DNA of 64,000 nt, from contig JAEZYU010000098.1 in the NCBI GenBank assembly GCA_023418915.1, positions 37,866-101,865 on the forward strand, written 5' to 3'. Below are positions 18,761 through 27,646 of the stretch, one piece after another. The DNA comes from Bacillota bacterium (lineage in GTDB: Bacteria; Bacillota; Clostridia; Acetivibrionales; DTU013). The position numbers and the translations under genes were made by a program. Below the pieces are notes generated by a model, which had not been told where the DNA came from, did no database searches, and worked only from the letters and a program-made list of their open reading frames with translations. Within the stretch, counting starts at the first letter, position 1. Each line of letters starts with the position of its first letter.

Positions 18761-19466
18761 AGTAGCTGTCGATGCCCTTTTTGATTGCCTCAGCAATATG
18801 CGACTGGTATTCGTCTGTACCCAGCTTTCGCTCCTCGTCAGCATTTGACAGAAAACCGCATTCTACTATGGTCGTCGGTGTTTTAAGGTTCTTTGTTATG
18901 ACAATGGGCTGCTTGAGCTGTGGCTCACGTTTATTGCTTTTATCCACATTATCCTTAAGTGATTTCTGGATACATTCTGCCAACTTCTTGCTTTCGGGCG
19001 AATCACCAGGGTAGAATGTCTGTGCACCATAATACTGTTTCTCAGGATAACTGTTCGTATGGATGCTTACTACGATATTCGCACCGCCGTTATCCATAAT
19101 TTCCTTGCGTCTTGTCAGATCCTGAAGTCTTTTGTAGTATATGTCAGTCGTTCCTTCCTTGTAGACGAGCTTATCCTCCTCGCGCGTCATGATCACATTA
19201 TACTGATCCTTTTCAAGCAGTTCCTTCACCTTGAAGGCTATCTTCAGATTCAGCTCCTTTTCCTTAAGGCCGCTGTAGCTGCTGATCTTGCCCGGATCCT
19301 CCCCACCGTGGCCGGCATCGATAATGACTGTTTTCCGGTCGGTGGTTTTGTTGGCCGCCGTCGCAGTTTGCGAATCTACATTCATATTCAGGCTGTAGAT
19401 AGCAAGCAGCAATGCAAAAATGAGTCCTATCAGGATTACATTCGACTTTCTCAATACAATAATCAT
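18753..19466 (-). CDS. cwlD: N-acetylmuramoyl-L-alanine amidase CwlD
   Basis: A 237-residue Amidase_3 enzyme. An N-terminal membrane anchor (about 8-28) is followed by the zinc amidase domain: IDAGHGGEDPG (zinc His), the glutamate in KEKELNL, SIHTNS and the catalytic region VECGFLSN. In spore formers, CwlD helps make muramic-delta-lactam in the cortex, needed for germination. ATG at 19466 follows GGGAGA. No other germination genes flank it. Confidence 0.9.
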   Translation of the reverse strand: MIIVLRKSNVILIGLIFALLLAIYSLNMNVDSQTATAANKTTDRKTVIIDAGHGGEDPGKISSYSGLKEKELNLKIAFKVKELLEKDQYNVIMTREEDKLVYKEGTTDIYYKRLQDLTRRKEIMDNGGANIVVSIHTNSYPEKQYYGAQTFYPGDSPESKKLAECIQKSLKDNVDKSNKREPQLKQPIVITKNLKTPTTIVECGFLSNADEERKLGTDEYQSHIAEAIKKGIDSYFK

Positions 19467-19587
19467 AAAAACCCGTCTCCCTATTCAAATTCGTAATAGC
19501 ACAATGGTTAATCGCATAAGAGGCGTGACATATACTCACCACCTTAAAGGTAAATCAGTACACGCTTCCTATAGAAGCGGGGAACAT

Positions 19588-19618
19588 TATACGCCTCGTT
19601 ATAACGCCACGTTATAAG
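19588..19618. repeat. Short dispersed TATAACG/CGTTAT element, partial copy D
   Basis: TATACGCCTCGTTATAACG followed by CCACGTTATAAG carries the same terminal words as copies at 8235, 24384 and 28431. It lies in the 19467-19689 gap upstream of cwlD. Confidence 0.4.
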
Positions 19619-19689
19619 AATATTCGGGGACAGGTTGGACATATTACAAACACTGTTGAGTTAGTATAAAGGAATTTAGAAGACTGTGA

Positions 19690-20553
19690 TCAGTTGTGGT
19701 ATCGGAGATCGTCGGTTTTCCCTCCAAGCTGTGAGACAGCCGCTGCCACATCATAGAAGGTATCCTTGTCAATATTATGTATGTTTTTCTCAAGATAGCC
19801 ACGAAGTGCAGGTATGGCTCTGCCGTCACCATAATTGGCCAGGCAGGTTGCCGGAACAGATTTGTCAGGCATTTCTCTGAATGACTTCTTTAGTCTCGCA
19901 TACGCTTTATCAGACCGGTTGTTCTTTGCGAGCTCTGCCAGAGCTATCAGAAGGTATTCCTTAGCTGTATCAGGTACAACTCCTTCATCCAGCTTGCGTA
20001 TTATTGCATCTATACAAGAAGATCCGATTGCAGTCAGCGCATCCGTGATAGTCTCACAGATGAGCTCGTATGCCTCATGCTCCTTATCCAGCACATTGAG
20101 CAAAGGCTCTGCAGCCTCTTCCGCTTTCCACCTGCCAAGGAGCTTCACCGCTGTAATCTGCGGAATAATGTCCTGTCCTGCTTCATTCGGCAATTTCCCA
20201 CAAGCTGTTCCGATCAAAAAATCAACAGCCTGCTCACCGAAGCTGCGAAGCTTGTCCACGAGGACCTCTGGCATTTCATCGTCACATGCGGCCGTGCCGT
20301 AGTTGAATGCAGAAGCTATTTCGTCAAAGCTGCCGATTTCCTCCACAAATGCAACCGGCGTCTTGTCTCCCAATGCTTTCAGCGGTACACGCAGCCATTT
20401 CTCATATTCCTTATTGAGCAGCTCCTGCAAAAGGACGTCATCGCCGCCGCTATCCGAGCCATCATTTTCGCTGCATATCCTGAAATGTATGTCATATGCT
20501 GCCTTACCAGCAGCAATGTAGCTTTCGAAAAACGCTTTCCAGTATTCCGTCAA
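19690..20553 (-). CDS. HEAT-repeat protein
   Basis: A 287-residue all-helical protein. From about residue 90 it shows degenerate HEAT-like units (for example ITAVKLLGRWKAEEAAEPLL and AIPALRGYLEKNI), usually protein-binding scaffolds. No catalytic motif is visible and the partner is unknown. It starts with TTG at 20553, 8 nt after GGAGG, directly after the stop of the upstream membrane-protein gene, so the two are probably coupled. Confidence 0.7.
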   Translation of the reverse strand: MTEYWKAFFESYIAAGKAAYDIHFRICSENDGSDSGGDDVLLQELLNKEYEKWLRVPLKALGDKTPVAFVEEIGSFDEIASAFNYGTAACDDEMPEVLVDKLRSFGEQAVDFLIGTACGKLPNEAGQDIIPQITAVKLLGRWKAEEAAEPLLNVLDKEHEAYELICETITDALTAIGSSCIDAIIRKLDEGVVPDTAKEYLLIALAELAKNNRSDKAYARLKKSFREMPDKSVPATCLANYGDGRAIPALRGYLEKNIHNIDKDTFYDVAAAVSQLGGKTDDLRYHN

Positions 20554-20554
20554 T

Positions 20555-21172
20555 TCACTGACCTCCGGTTTTGCTGGTCTTCTTTTTCTTCTTTTTGAGT
20601 TTTCCCTGGTTTATTGTAGGGTTCCAGGGGCTTTTCGTAAAAGGCTTCTGCTGTACCGGTTCTTTTTTCTTGAATAACTTCTTCATTATGTCTACACCAT
20701 AATGTCCGGCCAGATACCCGAGCAGAGAGATAACAGGTATTGCCAGTATAGATACAAAATATGCGGGAATCGCTTCATTCATCCACCTTATCATGAAGTA
20801 CAGAGGGCCAAGGAATGTATTGACTGCCACGTGCTTTATCCGCTCAGCCACAGTGGTGTCGAAATGTATAAATGTGAATATGGCAGTGATAACCATGATC
20901 GGAATAATACCAATAAGTCCGTATACAAAGCCCTTCAGCGGGTAATGAGTATATTCATATTGTGGCCTCTTTTCTTTTTTGGCAAGCTCCTTCATATCAG
21001 AATAGATCAAAAAGAATGCAAATAAGAACAGTACTATGCTGTACACAGGCAGCCAGGTATTGAACGCATCTTTCGTTATCCCCATGAATGGATAAATAAA
21101 TATTACAAAGACCAGCAGAGCCATTGCATAGTTATATAATATTTTGGCGCTATTTTTGATATATGTTTTCAT
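20555..21172 (-). CDS. Four-TM membrane protein with Lys-rich tail
   Basis: A 205-residue membrane protein with about four hydrophobic helices (about 12-32, 40-58, 83-105, 130-155) and a strongly basic cytoplasmic tail (KLKKKKKKTSK). I do not recognise the family. The ATG at 21172 is 10 nt after AAGGAG; the TTG at 21181 is too close to it. Its stop is one base from the start of the HEAT-repeat gene. Confidence 0.65.
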   Translation of the reverse strand: MKTYIKNSAKILYNYAMALLVFVIFIYPFMGITKDAFNTWLPVYSIVLFLFAFFLIYSDMKELAKKEKRPQYEYTHYPLKGFVYGLIGIIPIMVITAIFTFIHFDTTVAERIKHVAVNTFLGPLYFMIRWMNEAIPAYFVSILAIPVISLLGYLAGHYGVDIMKKLFKKKEPVQQKPFTKSPWNPTINQGKLKKKKKKTSKTGGQ

Positions 21173-21186
21173 ATTATTCAAACTCC

Positions 21187-22125
21187 TTATTGCTTTTGTC
21201 GTCGTCTGTCCCTCAGATATACGCTTCCTGCGATTGATTTCACCTTTTTCTTCAGCTCAGCTGCTATCTCTCCTACCTGCAGGTGATTGCACAGCACCCG
21301 CTGTTCATTCGAAACCGCCGCTATGGACAACGTCATTATCGGATATCTGGTTATGGAACCCTTTCTGTTTGCAGTACTGATGAACCCGGCCTGTTTGTCG
21401 GCATCAGTATACATCTCCGGCACCCTTTCATCGAATTCCTTTATTATGTTTTCGCACAGTATATCTGTACATTCCGGCGTTGTGATTATAACGAAATCAT
21501 CCCCGCCGATATGCCCGATAAAGTCGTTCCCTGAACCGAATGCTCTGATATTGTCCATCAGTATATCCGCAATGAGCTTTATCGCTCTGTCGCCATGGGA
21601 AAAACCATACGCATCATTGTAAGCCTTAAAATTATCCACATCGAGATATAATACGGAGAATTCCATTTCCTTGGCAATCCTGTAGTTTATCTCAGACTGT
21701 ATCTCAGTATTCCCCGGAAGCCCGGTGAGTGGGTTAGCCAGCCTGTTCCTGTCTATCCTCAGCAGCGTATTTCTTACTCTGCTGACCAATTCACGGGGAT
21801 TGAACGGTTTAGTAATATAATCGTCGGCTCCGAGCTCCAGTCCGGTAAGCTTATCTTCTTCATTGCCCTGGGCTGTGAGCATAATTATTGGCATAAGGTT
21901 GTTGCTCTCATCCTTTCTGAGCAGCTTACAGACCTCAAATCCGTCGATACCGGGCATCACGACATCAAGCAGCACAAGATCCGGCTTTTCTGAAGCCACC
22001 ATCTTTATGCCGTCTACCCCATTGCACGCAGAAACGACCTCGTAACCTTTCTCTGTGAGTATATCCGTAGTCAGCTTGACCATCAAATCCGTATCGTCGA
22101 TGACCAATATCTTTTTTTTAAACAT
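21187..22125 (-). CDS. Response regulator with REC and GGDEF-type domains
   Basis: A 312-residue protein. The REC domain (about 1-120) has the acidic pair DD, phospho-acceptor in LLDVVMPG and the conserved Lys in ITKPFNP. The C-terminal domain (about 135-290) is a diguanylate-cyclase fold whose signature reads GGDDF rather than GGDEF/GGEEF; the substitution keeps an acidic residue, so activity may be retained or reduced. Its output could be c-di-GMP synthesis or GTP/c-di-GMP sensing. ATG at 22125 was chosen over an upstream TTG because no ribosome site precedes the TTG. It is followed by the four-TM membrane-protein gene on the same strand. Confidence 0.85.
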   Translation of the reverse strand: MFKKKILVIDDTDLMVKLTTDILTEKGYEVVSACNGVDGIKMVASEKPDLVLLDVVMPGIDGFEVCKLLRKDESNNLMPIIMLTAQGNEEDKLTGLELGADDYITKPFNPRELVSRVRNTLLRIDRNRLANPLTGLPGNTEIQSEINYRIAKEMEFSVLYLDVDNFKAYNDAYGFSHGDRAIKLIADILMDNIRAFGSGNDFIGHIGGDDFVIITTPECTDILCENIIKEFDERVPEMYTDADKQAGFISTANRKGSITRYPIMTLSIAAVSNEQRVLCNHLQVGEIAAELKKKVKSIAGSVYLRDRRRQKQ

Positions 22126-22323
22126 AGCGTACCCCAGCAAAATGAGTTATTCCGCTGACAGTCATTTCCCCACGACAATGCATCCTTGCCATGATTTGAT
22201 GACATATGAACAGAAGTTTCTCGCTTTCTATTATATAATATCACGTTTACTGCATATTACAAGAGAAGTATTAAATCTGATCCAAGCATTCTTAGATATT
22301 CGGTACGCCTTATACCCTCTAGA

Positions 22324-24204
22324 CTAGCATACCAGGACCTTTTCCAGAAAAGCTGCAACTATCTTAGGATCAAACTGGGTACCGGCATTTCTGCGTATCT
22401 CTTCTGCCGCCTCCTCATAGTTCAAAGCTTTCCTGTATGGCCTTTCACTGGTCATAGCATCGTAGCTGTCGGCAAGTGCAATTATTCTCGCAGCTACAGG
22501 TATTGCTTCCTCCCTCAGACCGTTCGGGTATCCGCCTCCATCCCACCTTTCGTGGTGAAGGCGTATGCATTCAGCCAGTTCGAGCATCTCTCTCGACGAG
22601 CTTATTATCCTGTACCCGATGCCGGGATGCTTTTTAATCTCATTCCATTCCTCCTCAGTGAGTCTGCTCTGCTTATTGAGGATATTATCATCAATAGCAA
22701 TCTTGCCAATATCATGCAGGAGGCCTGCAACCTTTAGCTTTCCTATTTCAATCTCAGACAGCCTGAGCGCCTTTCCGATATTCTGGCAGATTTCACTTAC
22801 CCTCTTGGAATGCTGCTCCTCACGTGGATTTTTTTCATGCAGCGCATTTATTACCGCATTTATCACATTGTTGCGCATACCTTCATTTTCAATGATTTTA
22901 TGCTTATACATATAGTCTTCAGCACTCTTTAATATATTATAGATATTTTCGTCTGCCTCATATTTTGTATCCCACCCTATTGATATGCTCACCTTTACAG
23001 AATTGATTTCTTCCCTGGAATACATGTCCTTGATGCTTTTTATGACTGCCTCTGCCTCCCTAGTATCTGTCCCTGGCATTAGGATCACAAATTCATCACC
23101 GCCCCACCGTGCGATTACATAGTCATTCCTGCACACCTTCCGAATACATGCGGCTGCTTTTTGAAGCAGCATATCGCCTACATCATGCCCGAAAGCATCA
23201 TTCATAAGCTTTAAGCCGTTCACATCTCCCAAGGCAATGGATATCGGAAGATTCTCTTTCGTATCCATCCTTTTTATTTCCTCTTCATAAAACCTTCTGT
23301 TATAAAGACCTGTAAGCATATCATGATAACTCAGGTGTCTGTATTCACTCTCACTTCGCCTCAAAGCCTCTTCTATCTTTATTCGTTCTCTTATTTCCTC
23401 CTCCAGCCTTAGGTTGGTCTCTTGAAGCTGGTTTGTACGATCCGCTACTCTGTTTTCCAGTTCAGCATTGAGCTTCTTTATCTCTTCACCGACTTTATAC
23501 CGTCGGGTTACTTCCTCCATAAGCTTGGAGTTAGCCGACTCCAATTCATTATTCGCCGACTCCAATTGAGCAGTCCTGTCATTGACCTGATTTTCCAGTT
23601 CAGCATTGATCTGCCGTATTTCTGCTTCCACCAATTCCTTTCTGCTTATTTCATTTGTAAGCGAAATGTTTTTGATAGCATATGCAGTCATCTGATGTGC
23701 GTTTGCGTAAAGAAAATTACATACATTTTCAAATTGCTTGCCCGACATACACTTTGCCTTTGACAGCTCCTTTCTGTATGTTTCCCTGTCTACTCCTATC
23801 TCATCAGCATATAACAGCATATCTTCAATACTATAGTCTTCGTCAAGCACCTGACCTATCATCCAGTTTGCTATATGCCTTCCTTCGATAAAAATGCTCA
23901 CTCCTCCGTCTATAAGGCCGCCGCTTAAACATCTCCGGATCCTTGGACCATCCTCCTTGGGGCTCCCGATTATTGAATCAGAGATTTGACAGTTCCTGTA
24001 TCCCTTTTCAGTTTGTCGTATTATGTTGTTGCATAAACTGCAGAAGTTGCTGGGCTCGGTAATTGGTGTTCCATCGGGCTCTGTAATGATGGAAGCAACA
24101 CCAGTCGCATCTGAAAAAAGCTTTTGAAGGTTCTGTATTTTTTCCAAATCAAATATATCAGTAAACTTATATCGCAAAACGCTGGATTCTGACTTATCAT
24201 TCAT
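22324..24204 (-). CDS. PocR-GGDEF-HD-GYP protein (c-di-GMP turnover)
   Basis: A 626-residue protein with a PocR ligand-binding domain (about 12-175, Cys-rich CSLCNN ... NCQISD), a long coiled coil (about 185-290) with an internal duplication, a GGDEF domain (about 295-450; RWGGDEF intact) and an HD-GYP phosphodiesterase domain (about 455-626; HDIGK and HHERWDGGGYPNGL intact). It can therefore in principle both make and degrade c-di-GMP under one sensory input. PocR domains bind small hydrocarbon-type ligands in known examples; some have metal or redox cysteines. No membrane segment. Confidence 0.92.
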   Translation of the reverse strand: MNDKSESSVLRYKFTDIFDLEKIQNLQKLFSDATGVASIITEPDGTPITEPSNFCSLCNNIIRQTEKGYRNCQISDSIIGSPKEDGPRIRRCLSGGLIDGGVSIFIEGRHIANWMIGQVLDEDYSIEDMLLYADEIGVDRETYRKELSKAKCMSGKQFENVCNFLYANAHQMTAYAIKNISLTNEISRKELVEAEIRQINAELENQVNDRTAQLESANNELESANSKLMEEVTRRYKVGEEIKKLNAELENRVADRTNQLQETNLRLEEEIRERIKIEEALRRSESEYRHLSYHDMLTGLYNRRFYEEEIKRMDTKENLPISIALGDVNGLKLMNDAFGHDVGDMLLQKAAACIRKVCRNDYVIARWGGDEFVILMPGTDTREAEAVIKSIKDMYSREEINSVKVSISIGWDTKYEADENIYNILKSAEDYMYKHKIIENEGMRNNVINAVINALHEKNPREEQHSKRVSEICQNIGKALRLSEIEIGKLKVAGLLHDIGKIAIDDNILNKQSRLTEEEWNEIKKHPGIGYRIISSSREMLELAECIRLHHERWDGGGYPNGLREEAIPVAARIIALADSYDAMTSERPYRKALNYEEAAEEIRRNAGTQFDPKIVAAFLEKVLVC

Positions 24205-24383
24205 GTTGGATACCCCATCCGGCTAGTAATAAGGTGCTTTGCCAAAAAAAACTCAATACTTGGCAAAACAAAATGTAGACCATAACAGAATTATACATTA
24301 TTCTACTTATTTCGACAATTACTAATTCTAACTGAAAAAAACAGTAGAACGCTAAGCGCCACCACTGCTGCTCACTGTCACGC

Positions 24384-24506
24384 TATAACGCATCATTCAG
24401 AGAAAAATATTCGATTTTGCGATAATTTACTTCGCAAATTACGCTTAGTAGAAAGTTTTTCTTACCTCTGCGTATTTCAACGAGGCTACTGCTAGACTTC
24501 GTTATA
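24384..24506. repeat. Short dispersed TATAACG/CGTTAT element, copy B
   Basis: Starts TATAACGCATC and ends CTTCGTTATA, about 123 bp. The stretch TTTTTCTTACCTC ... CAACGAGGCT resembles copy A. It contains an internal inverted segment (TTTGCGATAATTTAC/TTCGCAAATTACG region). It occupies the gap 24205-24631, which otherwise shows no gene. Confidence 0.55.
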
Positions 24507-24631
24507 TTTTCATTATGATATTGTATATTTTTTCAATTATGATTTAATGTGCCGTATGTGATTTATATGTTTACATAATAGGGAGATGAATTACAAAAAT
24601 ATCTTTGAGATAAGTATCAGGTTTATTAGCA

Positions 24632-24739
24632 ATGCTGTTAGTGCTTTCATTTGTGTTTATCGGCTGTGGAATAAAAGAGTCTGCAATAGGTATTCAAAAC
24701 GGGGAAAATATCAGCACAGATGGCGACAATAAACGCTGA
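24632..24739 (+). pseudogene. Remnant of a small lipoprotein gene
   Basis: A 35-codon frame, ATG at 24632 to TGA at 24739, encodes a hydrophobic stretch ending in a lipobox-like VFIGCG and then a short polar tail. The basic N-terminus of a signal peptide is missing in this frame; an ATG after GGGAG at 24585 leads into another frame, so a frameshift in the signal peptide and loss of the downstream gene are plausible. It could instead be a very short lipoprotein. Confidence 0.3.
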
Positions 24740-24749
24740 AATCAAAAAG

Positions 24750-24788
24750 CAAATAAAAAACCCACAGAACATTGATTCTGTAGGTTTT
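24750..24788 (-). terminator. Terminator of the tRNA operon
   Basis: On the minus strand, immediately after tRNA-Cys, CAGAA/TTCTG plus flanking pairs (24757-24789) form a hairpin followed by a T run. Confidence 0.75.
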
Positions 24789-24863
24789 TGGAGGCGCCAC
24801 CCAGACTTGAACTGGGGAATAAGGGTTTTGCAGACCCGTGCCTTACCACTTGGCTATGGCGCC
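24789..24863 (-). tRNA. trnC: tRNA-Cys (GCA)
   Basis: A 75-nt cloverleaf with acceptor stem GGCGCCA/TGGCGCC, anticodon GCA in the CTGCAAA loop, T-arm GTTCAAGTC and an encoded CCA end. Last gene of the five-tRNA unit. Confidence 0.95.
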
Positions 24864-25031
24864 GTACCGTTTGCGGCTAGTATATGATAACATGAATGCA
24901 TATCGATGTCAACACTCTTTGAGGTGGGAAAAACACCTGCTTCAGACAAATTTGGCCATGTAGTACATCATCACCTCAATAGACTCATTATTCCAATAAA
25001 TAAAAAATAAAGCGCACTATGCGCTTTATCC

Positions 25032-25106
25032 TGGAGCGGGATACGAGATTCGGACTCGCGACTTTCACCTTGGCAAGGTGACACTCTACCACTGAGTTAA
25101 TCCCGC
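25032..25106 (-). tRNA. trnG: tRNA-Gly (GCC)
   Basis: A 75-nt cloverleaf: acceptor GCGGGAT/ATCCCGC, anticodon GCC in TTGCCAA, T-arm GAGTCCGAATCTC, encoded CCA. The 168-nt gap between it and tRNA-Cys holds no recognisable feature. Confidence 0.95.
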
Positions 25107-25137
25107 ATATTTGGTTATTCGCCTGCGGCGGATAACT

Positions 25138-25213
<76 letters not shown>

Positions 25214-25219
25214 ATATAT

Positions 25220-25244
25220 GCAGATGACGTAAATCGTCATCTGC
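25220..25244. other. Perfect hairpin in the tRNA-Asp/tRNA-Phe spacer
   Basis: Arms of 10 bp (GCAGATGACG and complement) with a TAAAT loop fill the spacer between the two tRNAs. It has no U tract, so a processing signal in the precursor is more likely than a terminator. Confidence 0.6.
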
Positions 25245-25248
25245 AGTA

Positions 25249-25325
25249 TGGCGACCCGGAAGGGACTCGAACCCTCGACCTCTAGCGTGACAGGCTAGCG
25301 TTCTAACCAACTGAACTACCGGGCC
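25249..25325 (-). tRNA. trnD: tRNA-Asp (GTC)
   Basis: A 77-nt cloverleaf: acceptor GGCCCGG/CCGGGTC, anticodon GTC in CTGTCAC, T-loop GTTCGAGTC, encoded CCA. Confidence 0.95.
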
Positions 25326-25367
25326 ATATGCCGCTTGCGATACTTACATCACAGGATTAAAAATCCT

Positions 25368-25443
25368 TGGTGGGCACTATAGGGCTCGAACCTATGACCC
25401 CCTGCTTGTAAGGCAGGTGCTCTCCCAGCTGAGCTAAGCGCCC
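25368..25443 (-). tRNA. trnV: tRNA-Val (TAC)
   Basis: A 76-nt cloverleaf: acceptor GGGCGCT/AGTGCCC, anticodon TAC in CTTACAA, T-loop GTTCGAGCC, encoded CCA. First gene of the unit. Confidence 0.95.
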
Positions 25444-25474
25444 TTATTGCTTATCGCCCCGAGCGACAATACAT

Positions 25475-25503
25475 AGTATACAAAAAAGTCATTTCAAAGT
25501 CAA
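25475..25503 (-). promoter_or_regulatory. Promoter of the tRNA operon
   Basis: On the minus strand TTGACT (25498-25503) and TATACT (25475-25480) are 17 bp apart, about 30 bp upstream of tRNA-Val. This is a strong sigma-A-type site. Confidence 0.8.
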
Positions 25504-25545
25504 TAACAATTTTGATTTTCTATGAAGATAATTCTGCCAACTCAT

Positions 25546-25811
25546 TTGAAAAAGTAAATTCCACCCCAATTCCATGGGTAGTGGAATTTAGTTCTGCAAA
25601 TTAAGGGATATGAGAAACATGGAAGTTACTTTTGCAAATATTTGCATTATGTGATATTCGTCCACAACACCCGGGGATGTCAAGGTTTTCAAACTAAATA
25701 AGCGCAGATTGAATCAACGATAGGGATTCCTATGGAATTTACTTTTTCAAAGTGGAAATTACTTTTTCAATTAGCCAATTTTTTTGTAAAGTTTTCAGTT
25801 AGTTTCCACTT
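25546..25811. repeat. Array of TGGAAATTACTTTTTCAA-like repeats
   Basis: At least five variants of one about 18-20 bp word occur in a gene-free AT-rich stretch: complement at 25546-25563; direct at 25580-25600 (diverged), 25619-25640, 25731-25750 and 25751-25770; a half copy in complement at 25798-25811. Such multiple subterminal repeats resemble the ends of IS21-family elements, where the transposase binds, but no istA/istB gene is present. The remainder of the 25504-26162 gap holds nothing I can identify as a gene. Confidence 0.5.
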
Positions 25812-26162
25812 ACACTGTATTTGAAGGAATAATGTTTAATTTTTCAAGTAGTGGGAAATTAATAATGACTTTTTACTATAAATATTCACGATAACACGAA
25901 AAAACCTGGGATTATGTAAAATGTTCATAGAAATTATTCAGCTTTTTACCTGATTTCTTTCCCATTACCTGCATTTTTTAACAGTTCACTTCTTCCTTCA
26001 TTATGTATACTCCAAATTGGGATACATCCTTACACCAGGTGCATCTTCACACCGGGTACATATTTTGAACAAAAAATCATCACACCAGTACAACCACATA
26101 GTGTTAGAGAAAAACAGCTGTATAAAAGCTGCTCCGCCAGAAGTGCCCGCTTCATCACGCTG

Positions 26163-27035
26163 TCATTTCACCAATGACCTGAGTTCTTCCTCGGTAAAAT
26201 GATACTTTGCGCTGCAAAAATGGCACTGCAGTTCTGCACTGTGCTGTTCATCAGCAATTTCATTTATTTCCTTAGCGCCAAGGCTGATCAGGTTTCTCTC
26301 CATACGATCTCTGCTGCAGTTGCATTTATATTTGCAGGGGAGCCTGTCGATCTCCTTAAGTCCTTTCTCCCCAAGAAGGCTTTCCAGTACTGCCGAGGCA
26401 TCCATTCCCGTTGACAGCATATATGTGATGGAGTCCGCAAGCAGAACCTTCTCTTCAAGATATTTTATGGTTTCCTCATCTGCTCCGGGCATAAGCTGTA
26501 TTATATAACCGCCGGCCGCTATAACGTTTTCATCCGGGTCCACAAGGACACCTACAGCTACGACCGTCGGTACCTGCTCTGAAGAAGCGAAATAATAAGC
26601 GATATCCTCGCCTATTTCACCCGATGTCAGATCCACATAGCCTACATAAGGCTCCTTCATCCCAAGATCCCTTATAACATTCAGATATCCGTTTCTTCCT
26701 ACTGCCGCGGCAACATCAAACTTGCCGGCAGCGTTCAGAGGCAGATATACCTGTGGGTTATGTACATATCCTCTGACATTTGATTCTGCATCAGATACGA
26801 CAACTATTAGCCCCAGCGGCCCATCTCCCTTTATCTGTATGGTTATGACGTCGTTATCGTTTTTCAGCATCCTGGACATCATGGCAGCAGCTGTCAGCGT
26901 CCTGCCCAGCGCTGCAGTTGCGACACCTGAAGTCCCATGGACCTTATGTGCCTCTTGTACCAGTTCCGTTGTTACAGCAGCAAAAGCACGAACCGAATCG
27001 TTGGCTGCTGTTGCCCTTACTATATGGTCTTCCAT
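26163..27035 (-). CDS. hslO: Redox-regulated chaperone Hsp33
   Basis: A 290-residue cytosolic holdase activated by oxidation. The N-terminal core (about 1-225) matches the family from MEDHIVRATAANDSVRAFA. The C-terminal zinc switch is CNC (about 239-241 in CKYKCNCSRDR) plus CHFC (about 272-275), the four-cysteine redox sensor. Start ATG at 27035 follows AGAGGAG; the longer frame to 27080 lacks a ribosome site. Monocistronic, upstream of the spacer beside the tRNAs. Confidence 0.95.
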   Translation of the reverse strand: MEDHIVRATAANDSVRAFAAVTTELVQEAHKVHGTSGVATAALGRTLTAAAMMSRMLKNDNDVITIQIKGDGPLGLIVVVSDAESNVRGYVHNPQVYLPLNAAGKFDVAAAVGRNGYLNVIRDLGMKEPYVGYVDLTSGEIGEDIAYYFASSEQVPTVVAVGVLVDPDENVIAAGGYIIQLMPGADEETIKYLEEKVLLADSITYMLSTGMDASAVLESLLGEKGLKEIDRLPCKYKCNCSRDRMERNLISLGAKEINEIADEQHSAELQCHFCSAKYHFTEEELRSLVK

Positions 27036-27162
27036 GATTACTCCTCTGTCATTTGAAAATTCAGAACATGTCATCACCAAGTGTGATAAATGATCATCTG
27101 GCTTGGCATGCCGTATATGGCGGAATTTTTACCGCCGCAAAGTATATTTCCTTATTCTAACC

Positions 27163-27192
27163 AAAAACCCCGATATATAATATCGGGGTTCT
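27163..27192 (-). terminator. Terminator of cspA
   Basis: On the minus strand AACCCCGATAT/ATATCGGGGTT (27166-27190) is followed by TTTTTGG, about 45 nt past the cspA stop. Confidence 0.9.
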
Positions 27193-27232
27193 CGTGCTGA
27201 CTGGATTTATGTTAAAGTTGAGTCAACTTTAA

Positions 27233-27436
27233 TTACATAACCTTCGAGACATTTGCAGCTTGGGGGCCTTTAGCACCCTCAACAACATCAAATTCTACTT
27301 CAGCGCCTTCTTCGAGAGTTTTGAAACCATCCATAGTTATTGCTGAGTAGTGGACGAAAACATCGTTTCCGTTATCTCTTTCAATGAAACCAAAACCCTT
27401 CTCAGCGTTAAACCACTTTACCCTACCTTTTTGCAT
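27233..27436 (-). CDS. cspA: Cold-shock protein of the CspA family
   Basis: A 67-residue single-strand RNA/DNA-binding beta-barrel. RNP1 is KGFGFI (about 14-19) and RNP2 VFVHY (about 27-31). ATG at 27436 is 9-10 nt after AGGAGG. It has its own promoter and terminator, with a 5' leader of about 60 nt, shorter than the long thermosensing leader of E. coli cspA. Confidence 0.95.
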   Translation of the reverse strand: MQKGRVKWFNAEKGFGFIERDNGNDVFVHYSAITMDGFKTLEEGAEVEFDVVEGAKGPQAANVSKVM

Positions 27437-27505
27437 TACGTATAACCTCCTGAAATTCAACTTAGATCTGACCGCACTTTGTGCTTATTTTGCCAAACCT
27501 TAATA

Positions 27506-27535
27506 AGTTTAACACATTATTTCATGGCTTGTCAA
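27506..27535 (-). promoter_or_regulatory. Promoter of cspA
   Basis: On the minus strand TTGACA (27530-27535) and TAAACT (27506-27511) are 18 bp apart. Confidence 0.6.
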
Positions 27536-27646
27536 TCAAATAGATTACATAATCCTTGATCTCCATAATATAATGTTTACAATAAATTAATGTGTTTTTA
27601 TATTTACCATAAACTCTATTTTCTATTCAATTAGCATCAAGCAATA

